A stretch of DNA of 23,250 bases from Micavibrio_B sp048498395 (GTDB lineage Bacteria; Pseudomonadota; Alphaproteobacteria; Micavibrionales; Micavibrionaceae): NCBI GenBank assembly GCA_048498395.1, contig JBEHYB010000034.1, positions 1-23,250 of the forward strand, in the 5' to 3' direction. The position numbers and the translations under genes were made by a program. Shown in pieces: positions 1 through 7,241 of the stretch. The notes beneath the pieces are model-generated. The model saw only the letters and a list, made by a program, of their open reading frames with translations, had not been told where the DNA came from and ran no database searches. The number at the start of each line of letters is the position of its first letter. Within the stretch, counting starts at the first letter, position 1.

Positions 1-115
1 TGGCGATCGTCATGTCGAGAACGACGATGAAATTCGAAGCCGCCAGCAGTAAACCGGCGATTAAAAGATTCGACCCTGATAAAGGCCCGGCCTCTTTATT
101 GGCAGCTTCGTTCAT
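1..115 (-). CDS. EmrB/QacA-type (DHA2) MFS drug efflux pump, N-terminal fragment
   Basis: Only the first 38 codons are inside the window, read leftward from an ATG at 113-115. The peptide has a short polar N-terminus and then a first membrane helix ending in NFIVVLDMTIA, the characteristic first-helix signature of 14-helix DHA2 proton-driven drug exporters. The start lies 2 bases after the stop of the HlyD-type adaptor gene, so the two are almost certainly cotranscribed and translationally coupled. With the adaptor and the outer membrane lipoprotein it would form a tripartite pump spanning both membranes. The rest of the protein lies off the left edge. Substrate cannot be inferred. Confidence 0.85.
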   Translation of the reverse strand, partial: MNEAANKEAGPLSGSNLLIAGLLLAASNFIVVLDMTIA

Positions 116-117
116 TT

Positions 118-1026
118 TTATTTCTCTTTATTGCCGGAGATATCGATTTTGGCATCCATCGACAGACCGACTTGTAATGGATGCGCCGCAAGCTCGGACG
201 CGTCAAGCTCGACACGCACGGGAAGTCGCTGCACCACCTTGATCCAGTTGCCGGATGCGTTCTGTGCCGGGATCAGCGCGAAAGCCGCACCCGTGCCGCC
301 TGCAAAACCGGCGACCTTGCCGTGGAACGTCACGCTATTGCCGTATATATCCGCCTGAAGCTCGACCGGTTGACCGATTTTCACCTTGCGCAGTTGCACT
401 TCCTTGAAGTTCGCATCGACATGAACTTTATCGAGCGGGACGACAGAGAGAAGTTGCGTGCCCGCCTGCACGCGCTGGCCGAGCTGGACGACGCGTTTCG
501 CGATCACACCATCGATCGGCGCGCGCACGACAGTCCGCCCGAGATCGATCTGCGCCTGATCGCCAATCGCCTTTGTCGCGTCATAAGCGGCCTGCGCGGC
601 CTTGTAAGCGTTCTCGGCTGTCGTCAGTTCCTCGCCCGATACGGATCCCGATGAGGCAAGCGCCTGACGGCGGTCGAAATCGATCTTCGCGCGGTCGAGA
701 TTTGTCTGCATCTGGGCGAGTTGCGCCGAAGCCTGCGCCACGGCAAGTTTCGCGTCTTCGTCATCGATAACGACAAGTTCGTCGCCCGCCTTCACTTTCT
801 GGGTGTCGATGACATTGACGGTCTTCACGATACCGCCGACCGTCGATGTAACCTGCGCAATTTCCGCGCCGACATAGGCGTTATCTGTCGACACGTATCG
901 CGACCCGATCAGGAACCAGTACGCGCCGTAAGCACTCGCCACCACGATGATAACAAGGCCGAGAATGGCAAACATTTTGCCTCTCTTGCCGGATGATTTG
1001 TCTTTCGCGTTATTTTCTTCAGCCAT
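118..1026 (-). CDS. HlyD/EmrA-family membrane fusion (periplasmic adaptor) protein
   Basis: A 302-residue protein with a basic cytoplasmic N-terminus (about residues 1-17), one membrane anchor (about 18-40), then the YVSTDNAYVGAEIAQV stretch typical of EmrA-type adaptors. The biotinyl-lipoyl-like half-motifs follow, with a helical hairpin between them (about 95-155, rich in A, Q and K) and a beta-barrel region containing APIDGVIAKR and GQPVELQADIYG. It links the inner membrane MFS pump to the outer membrane channel. The gene is the middle one of three, 17 bases after the NodT-type gene, with a GGAG Shine-Dalgarno sequence in the gap, and 2 bases before the MFS gene. Length and domain order are normal for the family, which is usually 300-390 residues. 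Confidence 0.92.
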   Translation of the reverse strand: MAEENNAKDKSSGKRGKMFAILGLVIIVVASAYGAYWFLIGSRYVSTDNAYVGAEIAQVTSTVGGIVKTVNVIDTQKVKAGDELVVIDDEDAKLAVAQASAQLAQMQTNLDRAKIDFDRRQALASSGSVSGEELTTAENAYKAAQAAYDATKAIGDQAQIDLGRTVVRAPIDGVIAKRVVQLGQRVQAGTQLLSVVPLDKVHVDANFKEVQLRKVKIGQPVELQADIYGNSVTFHGKVAGFAGGTGAAFALIPAQNASGNWIKVVQRLPVRVELDASELAAHPLQVGLSMDAKIDISGNKEK

Positions 1027-1043
1027 GGAAATATCTTTCTCCG

Positions 1044-2489
1044 TTATTTTTCATTCTTGTCCTGGAACCCGCCGCCCAGTGCACTGATCATCTGCACATC
1101 GAGCAGGAAAGCCCGCGCATGGATATCGGCGAGCGCGCGGCGGCTGACGATAAGCGAATCTTCCGCCCGCAATACATCAAGATTGGTCGCCAGACCGCCT
1201 TTATAGCGCTGAAGCGCGACGTTATAGGCACGCTCTGAAGCCGAGGCAGCTTTCTGGATTTTCGCAGTACGCGCGCTCAACGCTTTTTCACTGACGGCGG
1301 CATCTGCGACTTCATTCAAAGCCTTGACGATAATGCCGTTATATTGCGCGACACTCAGCTCATAATCGCCGCGCGCCGATTTGTAATTCCCTGCGATACG
1401 TCCGCTGTCGAAGAGCGGCAGGGTAATCGCTGGGCCGAACGCACCGATAAACGAGCCCTTCTTCGTGAAGAGATCAAGCCCCAGCGATTGCTGGCCGAAA
1501 TACGCGGCCAGATCGACATTCGGATAAAATTCCGTACGCGCGACATCGATACGTTTCGCCGCCGCCTGTGTGCGGTATAAAGCCGCGCGGATATCCGGAC
1601 GACGGCCGAGCAATTCCGCCGGCAGGTTTTTCGGCAGGCCGAAAGATTTGATTTTCGCCGTTTTCGGTTTGCCGATGTCGAGCGCGCGGTCGGGTCCCGC
1701 GCCGGTCAAGGCGGCAAGCCTGTTCTTGGTCAGCGCGATCGATTCATTCAACGCCTCGATCTCGGCTTCGGCGTTCGACTGCGCCGCGATCTGCTGGTCA
1801 TAGGTGCCGACATTCTCAAGACCGTTATCATAACGCTCTTTATAAAGCTTCGCGGTCTGGCCGCGCACGTCGAGAGCGTCCTGCGCCGCCTCAAGCTCGG
1901 CATAATACTGAACAAGGGATGCATATGTCTCGGCGATAGATGTCGATAAAGTTAGTTTTGCCTGCGTTTGCTCAAGTTTCGCGGCTTCAACTTCCGAGAC
2001 AGCCGAGGCCAGTGCCTTGCGGTTCTTGCCCCAGAAATCGAGCTGGTAATTTAGGTCAATCGTCGCACGGGCAGAGTCTTTAAAACCGTGCGGCACGAAA
2101 TCGACCGGCGCACCGTTATAATAACTCTGTTTAACTTTTTGCAAAGATGCATTGCCCGTCAGGTCTGGATAAAGCGCAGAACCCGCCTGCTCGGCAATCG
2201 CTTCCGCCTGATGCACGCGCGCGCTTGCCTGCCCGAGGTCCGGCGAATTTTCAAGCCCCTGCTCGATCAATGCGGCCAATTGCGGATCGTTATAATCCGT
2301 CCACCATGTCTCACCCGGCCATGAAGTTTCTTTTTTCGCCTGAAAACTTTTCGATGTTTCATAGAATGACATCGAGTTAGGTGTAAAAAGCTTTTCAAGA
2401 TTGGGAATATTCGCACACCCCGACAGAAGAAAGCTCAAGGCAGCGGCGGTCAGAAGGGGGCGGTAAAAAATGGGTTGCACCGGAATCAT
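1044..2489 (-). CDS. NodT-family outer membrane efflux lipoprotein (TolC-like channel)
   Basis: A 481-residue protein with a lipoprotein signal peptide ending in the lipobox LLSGC (lipidated cysteine near residue 25). Two TolC-type repeats of long coiled-coil helices follow, with the usual NodT landmarks: ETWWTDYNDPQLAALIEQGL near the N-terminus, LPAELLGRRPDIRAALYR in the middle and RYKGGLATNLDVLRAEDSL near the C-terminus. It would be the outer membrane exit duct of the pump. It is the first gene of the leftward operon, and its promoter carries a TetR-type palindrome 16 bases upstream of the start. Size is typical of the family (450-520 residues). Confidence 0.93.
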   Translation of the reverse strand: MIPVQPIFYRPLLTAAALSFLLSGCANIPNLEKLFTPNSMSFYETSKSFQAKKETSWPGETWWTDYNDPQLAALIEQGLENSPDLGQASARVHQAEAIAEQAGSALYPDLTGNASLQKVKQSYYNGAPVDFVPHGFKDSARATIDLNYQLDFWGKNRKALASAVSEVEAAKLEQTQAKLTLSTSIAETYASLVQYYAELEAAQDALDVRGQTAKLYKERYDNGLENVGTYDQQIAAQSNAEAEIEALNESIALTKNRLAALTGAGPDRALDIGKPKTAKIKSFGLPKNLPAELLGRRPDIRAALYRTQAAAKRIDVARTEFYPNVDLAAYFGQQSLGLDLFTKKGSFIGAFGPAITLPLFDSGRIAGNYKSARGDYELSVAQYNGIIVKALNEVADAAVSEKALSARTAKIQKAASASERAYNVALQRYKGGLATNLDVLRAEDSLIVSRRALADIHARAFLLDVQMISALGGGFQDKNEK

Positions 2490-2504
2490 CCATAATGTAA
2501 ACTA

Positions 2505-2521
2505 AACTGTACAGTACAGTT
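2505..2521. promoter_or_regulatory. TetR-type operator of the efflux operon
   Basis: A perfect 17-bp palindrome: arms AACTGTAC (2505-2512) and GTACAGTT (2514-2521) around a single central A. It overlaps the downstream half of the -10 box of the leftward promoter and lies in the gap between the efflux operon and the divergent tetR. It is therefore the obvious binding site for that regulator. Binding is inferred from position and symmetry. Confidence 0.75.
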
Positions 2522-2548
2522 ATACACCCGGCGGGCTCCGCCCGTCAA
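2519..2548 (-). promoter_or_regulatory. Sigma-70-like promoter of the efflux operon
   Basis: On the minus strand TTGACG (2543-2548) is followed by an 18-bp spacer and TATAAC (2519-2524). The spacer is GC-rich with a GGCGG/CCGCC inverted repeat. The start of transcription would fall inside the 17-bp palindrome, so a bound repressor would block it. Confidence 0.65.
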
Positions 2549-2570
2549 GTGTTCTTGAGAATAGGTCTTA

Positions 2571-3170
2571 ATGCGCGTAAAGACAGAAGAGAAACGACAA
2601 AAAATCATAGATATCGCCAGCAATCTTTTTCTGGAGAATGGCTATGAAGGCATTTCCATGTCTGAAATTTCGACCTGTGTCGGCGGGTCGAAAGCGACGC
2701 TTTATAATTATTTCTCCAGCAAGGAAGACATATTCGTAGCCGTCATGCTGGCCAATGCCCGCAAACTCGCGGAGAAAGCCTATTCAGTTCTCGATAAGAA
2801 ACTGAATATCAAAGATAAATTTGAATTGTTCGGTTATGAATATCTCCATTTCATCCTGTCGCAGGAAATGATCGATCTCAAACGCGCGGTGATCGCGCAG
2901 GTCGATAAAGTCGATATGGGTAAACATGTTTATGAATGCGGTATCCGCAAGGCCTGGGGCCGCGTGGCGGATATCCTTGAAGAGGAAATGAAGAAAGGCA
3001 AAGTCACCAAAGCCGATCCGTGGGTGGCAGCCACCCAGTTGAAAGCCCTTTTGGAAAGCGACCTGCATACGCGCCGCCTGCTCGGCGTGGATAAACGCAT
3101 CAATAAAAAGGCCATCCCCAAAGCCGTCAATGATGCCCTTGCCGTGTTCTGGGCCTATTACGCCCGTTAA
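2571..3170 (+). CDS. TetR/AcrR-family transcriptional regulator, probable local repressor of the efflux operon
   Basis: A 199-residue protein with an N-terminal TetR DNA-binding domain. The stretch KRQKIIDIASNLFLENGYEG is followed by the recognition helices SEISTCVGGSKATLYNYFSSKEDIF (about residues 27-52). The C-terminal ligand-binding domain is all-helical and resembles the AcrR C-terminal type. The gene is divergent from the efflux operon with an 81-bp gap carrying the palindromic operator, the standard arrangement of a drug-responsive repressor and its pump. The start is preceded by AGG 5 bases upstream. The sequence TCAAG-N4-CTTGA at 2545-2558 could be a second half-site near its own promoter, but this is weak. 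The inducing ligand is unknown. Confidence 0.93.
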   Translation: MRVKTEEKRQKIIDIASNLFLENGYEGISMSEISTCVGGSKATLYNYFSSKEDIFVAVMLANARKLAEKAYSVLDKKLNIKDKFELFGYEYLHFILSQEMIDLKRAVIAQVDKVDMGKHVYECGIRKAWGRVADILEEEMKKGKVTKADPWVAATQLKALLESDLHTRRLLGVDKRINKKAIPKAVNDALAVFWAYYAR

Positions 3171-3220
3171 TTTTTAAAAATTAATTGCATTTAAAAAATT
3201 TCGCCTATATCGTTATCACC

Positions 3221-3250
3221 ATGTTCCTCATGTGTTGCTGTTGCTGCTGA
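3221..3250 (+). CDS. Polycysteine leader peptide (MFLMCCCCC), candidate cysteine-responsive attenuator
   Basis: A nine-codon ORF, ATG TTC CTC ATG TGT TGC TGT TGC TGC TGA, with five consecutive cysteine codons immediately before the stop. It is followed by a run of seven T residues (3251-3257) and lies 99 bases upstream of the cystathionine beta-synthase start on the same strand. No Shine-Dalgarno sequence is visible. A TATATC -10-like hexamer at 3206-3211 would place the transcription start within a few bases of the ATG, so the leader may be leaderless. Known precedent: consecutive codons for the end-product amino acid are the hallmark of ribosome-mediated attenuation, and polycysteine short ORFs that act as cysteine-responsive attenuators have been described in mycobacteria. 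Inference: ribosome stalling at low Cys-tRNA would raise expression of the sulfur operon. The mechanism is not resolved here. Confidence 0.75.
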   Translation: MFLMCCCCC

Positions 3251-3299
3251 TTTTTTTAACCGCCCCCGAAGGCGCGCTTACGCTTGCACGACAACAATC

Positions 3300-3330
3300 T
3301 CCTGAATATTTGAAAATAAGCCATTCAGGA
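3300..3330 (+). promoter_or_regulatory. Inverted repeat between the Cys leader and the cbs start
   Basis: Perfect 8-bp arms TCCTGAAT (3300-3307) and ATTCAGGA (3323-3330) around a 15-base AT-rich loop, ending 19 bases before the downstream ATG. The hairpin is not followed by a T-run, so it does not look like a classical terminator. It lies close enough to the weak AGAG ribosome site to affect translation initiation. It may be one arm of an attenuation switch driven by ribosome position on the leader ORF. A shorter CGCC/GGCG stem at 3261-3274 lies upstream. Confidence 0.45.
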
Positions 3331-3349
3331 CTATCTAGAGAAACAGAAC

Positions 3350-4768
3350 ATGATTATCCCGTTCCCGAATACACAATCTTCTCCCCGCAACCATATTCAA
3401 AGCGATCATTCCGTGCTTGATCTCATTGGCAATACGCCGCTCGTCAAAATCAGTCATATCGATACAGGTCCGTGCGAATTATTCCTGAAGCTTGAAAGCC
3501 AGAATCCCGGCGGCTCGGTCAAGGACCGCATTGCGCTTTCCATGATCGAGGCGGCGGAACGCGACGGCCTGATCAAGCCCGGCGATACGCTTGTCGAGGC
3601 CACAGCCGGTAATACGGGGCTTGGCCTTACGCTGATCGCCGCGCTTAAAGGCTACAAGCTGATCCTCGTCATTCCCGATAAAATGAGCCAGGAAAAGATC
3701 TTCCATATGCGTGCGATGGGCGCACAGATCGTCATGACGCGCTCTGATGTCGGCAAAGGCCATCCTGATTATTATCAGGATAAGGCAAAAGCACTGGCCG
3801 AAAACACGCCCGACGCGTTCTACATCAACCAGTTTGAAAATCCCGCGAACCCGCGCGCGCATGAAGGACACACCGCGCCGGAAATCTGGGAGCAGATGAA
3901 CCATGACGTGGATGCCATCGTCTGCGGTGTCGGCTCCGGCGGCACACTCACGGGCATTGGCCGCTATTTCAAAAAACATTCGCCAAAGACCGAGATGATA
4001 CTGGCCGATCCAAAAGGCTCGGTGCTCGCTCCCTTCATCAATCACGGCATTATGATCGAGCCCGGCAGCTGGCTTGTCGAAGGGATCGGCGAGGATTTCA
4101 TCCCGGAAAATTTCGAGCTAAGCCTTGTGAAACAAGCCTATACGATACCCGACGAAGAAAGCATCCAGACCTCGCGTGAAGTGCTGCGCCGGGAAGGCAT
4201 TCTCTGCGGTTCGTCATCAGGCACGCTGATCGCCGCAGCTTTACGTTACTGCCGCGCGCAGAAAACGCCGAAGCGCGTCGTGACCTTCGTCTGTGACAGC
4301 GGCAATAAATATCTCTCGAAGATTTATAATCCCTTCTGGTTGCACGATCAGGGCCTGACCCATGAAACGGAAACGCATGACCTGCGCGACCTGATCGCAC
4401 GCCCTTACCTGCGCGGCGATGTCGTCTCGGTCACGCCGGATGAAACGCTGCAGCATGTCTATTCCAAGATGAAAACTTTCGACGTGTCGCAGGTGCCGGT
4501 GATGGAAGAGAATGAGATCGTCGGGCTGATCGACGAGACGGATGTGTTGATGGCGGTCGTCGGTAACCCGGCGGGGTTCGCGATCAATGCCGGCGATATC
4601 ATGAATAACAAACTCGTGAAATTAAGCCTCAACCAGCCTTTTACCGATCTTCTCCCGGTTTTCGAGAAAGGTCGGGTCGCGGCTGTCACCGATAAAGGCC
4701 AGTTCCTCGGTCTTATCACCCCGATCGATTTTTTAAACCATTTGCGTAAACGGACAGGAAAGAACTGA
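3350..4768 (+). CDS. cbs: Cystathionine beta-synthase (PLP enzyme with C-terminal CBS-domain pair)
   Basis: A 472-residue fold-type II PLP enzyme. The catalytic domain (about 20-330) shows the Schiff-base lysine in NPGGSVKDR (K58), the substrate loop TAGNTG (85-90), the phosphate-binding loop GVGSGGT (193-199) and GSSSG (287-291). Residues 345-470 form a tandem CBS (Bateman) module, with RPYLRGDVVSVTPDETL beginning the first and DIMNNKLVKLSLNQPFTDLL the second. This architecture matches cystathionine beta-synthase, which condenses homocysteine with serine (or acetylserine), rather than plain cysteine synthase, which lacks CBS domains. It is followed after 1 base by a gamma-family enzyme, giving a reverse transsulfuration pair. 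The start at 3350 has only a weak AGAG ribosome site, which fits control by the polycysteine leader upstream. A dedicated O-acetylserine sulfhydrylase activity cannot be excluded. Confidence 0.88.
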   Translation: MIIPFPNTQSSPRNHIQSDHSVLDLIGNTPLVKISHIDTGPCELFLKLESQNPGGSVKDRIALSMIEAAERDGLIKPGDTLVEATAGNTGLGLTLIAALKGYKLILVIPDKMSQEKIFHMRAMGAQIVMTRSDVGKGHPDYYQDKAKALAENTPDAFYINQFENPANPRAHEGHTAPEIWEQMNHDVDAIVCGVGSGGTLTGIGRYFKKHSPKTEMILADPKGSVLAPFINHGIMIEPGSWLVEGIGEDFIPENFELSLVKQAYTIPDEESIQTSREVLRREGILCGSSSGTLIAAALRYCRAQKTPKRVVTFVCDSGNKYLSKIYNPFWLHDQGLTHETETHDLRDLIARPYLRGDVVSVTPDETLQHVYSKMKTFDVSQVPVMEENEIVGLIDETDVLMAVVGNPAGFAINAGDIMNNKLVKLSLNQPFTDLLPVFEKGRVAAVTDKGQFLGLITPIDFLNHLRKRTGKN

Positions 4769-4769
4769 C

Positions 4770-5945
4770 ATGACGAAAAACAACAACCAGAAATTCGATA
4801 CGCTGGCGATCCATGGCGGGCAATATCCCGACCCGACAACGGGTGCCGTCATCACACCGATTTATGCGACTTCTACTTTCGCGCAGGAAGCGCCGGGCGT
4901 TCATAAAGGTTTCGACTATGGCCGCGCGCACAACCCGACGCGCTATGCTTTCGAACGCGCGGTTGCCACACTCGAAGACGGCAATCACGGTTTTGCCTTC
5001 GCATCAGGTCTCGCGGGCATCGCGACAATCCTCGATCTTCTCGATGCAGGATCGCACATAATTGCCACCGACGATCTCTACGGCGGCAGTTACCGCCTGT
5101 TCGAGCGCGTCCGCCGCAAATCCGCCGGGCTGGATATTTCCTATGTCGACCTGACAAACCCCGAGAGCATCGAAGCCGCAATCAAACCTAATACAAAAAT
5201 GGTCTGGCTCGAGACACCGACAAATCCGCTTTTAAAACTCGTCGATATCGAGGCAATTGCAAAGAGGGCAAAAGCAAAGGGCCTCCTGACCGTCGTCGAT
5301 AATACTTTCGCTACGCCATGGATCCAGAAACCGCTCAATCTCGGTGCGGATATCGTCGTTCATTCAGCGACCAAATATATCAACGGTCATTCGGATGTCA
5401 TCGGCGGCATTGTCGTCGTCGCGGACGACGGGCTTGGCGAACAACTGCGTTTCCTGCAGAAAGCCATCGGCGGTATCGCCGGGCCTTTCGACAGTTTCCT
5501 GATGCACCGGGGCGTAAAAACACTGGGACTGCGCATGCAGCGCCATAGCGAAAGCGCACTTGAGATCGCGCAGTGGCTGGAAAAACATCCCGCCATCGAG
5601 AGCGTGATCTATCCGGGCCTTCAAAGCCATCCGCAACACGCGCTCGCCAAACGCCAGATGCCGAAAGGTTTCGGCGGCATGATCACAACGACCATCAAGG
5701 GCGGCCTCGCCCCGGCGACCTCGTTCCTGAAAGAGACCAGGTTATTCACACTGGCCGAAAGTCTCGGCGGCATCGAAAGCCTGATCGAGCATCCGGCCAT
5801 CATGACCCATGCCAGCATCCCGGCGGCGGAACGTGCGAAACTCGGGATCGGTGACGGGCTGGTGCGCATTTCCGTCGGTATCGAAGATATCGATGATCTG
5901 AAAGACGATCTTGAGAATGCGCTTAAGAAAGCGGCTCAGGCGTAA
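4770..5945 (+). CDS. Cystathionine gamma-lyase / gamma-synthase family PLP enzyme (MetB/MccB-like)
   Basis: A 391-residue member of the Cys/Met metabolism PLP family. Landmarks are AIHGGQYPDPTTGAVITPIY (14-32), the cofactor phosphate motif DYGRAHNPTR (49-58), the ASG loop (78-80), LETPTNP (147-153), DNTFATP (177-183) and the PLP lysine in SATKYINGHSDVIGG (K202). It starts 1 base after the cbs stop, so the two are cotranscribed and probably coupled. Paired with a cystathionine beta-synthase, the likeliest role is cleaving cystathionine to cysteine (gamma-lyase). The sequence alone does not exclude gamma-synthase activity. Its last 10 bases overlap the 3' end of the convergent Hsp70 gene, leaving no room for a dedicated terminator. 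Confidence 0.9.
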   Translation: MTKNNNQKFDTLAIHGGQYPDPTTGAVITPIYATSTFAQEAPGVHKGFDYGRAHNPTRYAFERAVATLEDGNHGFAFASGLAGIATILDLLDAGSHIIATDDLYGGSYRLFERVRRKSAGLDISYVDLTNPESIEAAIKPNTKMVWLETPTNPLLKLVDIEAIAKRAKAKGLLTVVDNTFATPWIQKPLNLGADIVVHSATKYINGHSDVIGGIVVVADDGLGEQLRFLQKAIGGIAGPFDSFLMHRGVKTLGLRMQRHSESALEIAQWLEKHPAIESVIYPGLQSHPQHALAKRQMPKGFGGMITTTIKGGLAPATSFLKETRLFTLAESLGGIESLIEHPAIMTHASIPAAERAKLGIGDGLVRISVGIEDIDDLKDDLENALKKAAQA

Positions 5946-7195
5946 TATTCCGCCGCCGCAAGCCCGAGGCCTTTCGCGACGCTTGAGAAACGGTCGCCAT
6001 ATTGTATGCGCGCCTCGGGGAACATGGCGCGGATTTTCTGCTCGAAGCCCGGCAATCCGGTCGAACCGCCGGTCATGAAGATCGCATCGATATCTTTAAT
6101 GGCAAGCCCCGCCTTTTGAATCACGGTTTTCTGCGCCGTGTCGACGATACGATCGATATCGCGATCGATTGCTTTCTTCAAATCCGCCGCCGTTATCTTG
6201 CGTTCCCATGATTTCTCAATCTTGTTGAGATCAAGAATTGTTTTCTCACTGTCTGAAAGCGCGATCTTTGCATGCTCGACTTTCTCGGCGATCTCATGCC
6301 CGCGCTGCGCTTCCAGAACCCGCACAAATCTTTCGAGCAGATTGCGTTTCTCAACCAGCGGCAGCATGGATTTAATGCCGGATATGCTTTTCTGGGTATA
6401 AAGCAGGTTGATCATATGCCAGGTCGAAAGGTCGGAATACGGCGTGTTCGGCAAATCTAGACCGCTTTTGAATTTTGTTTTATAGCCGAGGTCGTGCATA
6501 ACCGTCTGCAGGCTGAGTTTCTGGTCGAAATTCGTACCGCCGATATGAACACCTTCATTCGCAAGAATGTCCTTGCTGCGGTCCTCTTTCGTGCGTGCCT
6601 GCGGCGACAATCGTACGACGGAAAAGTCCGACGTACCGCCCCCGATATCGAACACGAGCACCAGTTCTTCCTGCTGGATTGCGCTCTCATAATCACGCGC
6701 GGCGGCCAGCGGTTCATATTCGAAATGGATATTCTTGAAACCCTGCGCCTTGGCGATGCCGCGCAATTCATCTTCGGCGCGTTTATCCGCGACGTCGTCG
6801 TCATCGACAAAACGCACCGGGCGGCCCATCACGACGTTTTCAAGTTCGAAATCCAGATAATCTTGTGCCTGCGCCTTGATATGAGCGACGAACAACCCGA
6901 TGACCTGGCGGAAATCGATCTTGGTCATGCCGATCTGCGTGGTTTCCTTGATGAGATCGCTGCCGAGAATGGATTTAAGCGACCGCATCAGGCGACCTTC
7001 GTAACCTGTGAGATATTGCTGCATACCGTCGCGGCCAAACGCGACATGCCCGTCTTCGGTATTGAAGAAGACCGCGCTCGGGAGCGTGACATTCCCGTCC
7101 TCGAGCGGCACCAGCGAAACGGCACGCGTGAGCCCCCCGGCGCTCATCGCCGAATTCGAGGTCCCAAAATCAATACCGCAGAAATTTTTCTTCAT
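5936..7195 (-). CDS. Hsp70-family chaperone-like ATPase (YegD type)
   Basis: A 419-residue actin/Hsp70-fold ATPase. The phosphate-1 motif GIDFGTSNSAMSA begins at residue 7, the phosphate-2 motif VFDIGGGTSDFSVV is at 181-194 and the adenosine motif MTGGSTGLPGFEQKI at 374-388. It lacks the substrate-binding beta domain and lid of DnaK (about 640 residues), as in the E. coli YegD group. The open frame extends upstream to 7345, but that stretch overlaps the PLD gene and has no Hsp70 character, so I place the start at the ATG at 7193-7195, directly before KKNFCGIDFG. It is the last gene of a leftward Dps-PLD-Hsp70 cluster, 46 bases after the PLD stop. Client proteins are unknown. Confidence 0.88.
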   Translation of the reverse strand: MKKNFCGIDFGTSNSAMSAGGLTRAVSLVPLEDGNVTLPSAVFFNTEDGHVAFGRDGMQQYLTGYEGRLMRSLKSILGSDLIKETTQIGMTKIDFRQVIGLFVAHIKAQAQDYLDFELENVVMGRPVRFVDDDDVADKRAEDELRGIAKAQGFKNIHFEYEPLAAARDYESAIQQEELVLVFDIGGGTSDFSVVRLSPQARTKEDRSKDILANEGVHIGGTNFDQKLSLQTVMHDLGYKTKFKSGLDLPNTPYSDLSTWHMINLLYTQKSISGIKSMLPLVEKRNLLERFVRVLEAQRGHEIAEKVEHAKIALSDSEKTILDLNKIEKSWERKITAADLKKAIDRDIDRIVDTAQKTVIQKAGLAIKDIDAIFMTGGSTGLPGFEQKIRAMFPEARIQYGDRFSSVAKGLGLAAAEYYA

Positions 7196-7241
7196 CGGCG
7201 TTAAAATGAAGACAGGCGTGCTCGAATGCAAGCCAAATCTC

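Noticed and set aside
3232..3420. A 62-codon ORF starting inside the Cys leader and running into cbs
   Set aside because: It overlaps the cbs start in another frame, has no ribosome site and reads as low-quality sequence; the nine-codon polycysteine frame explains the region better.
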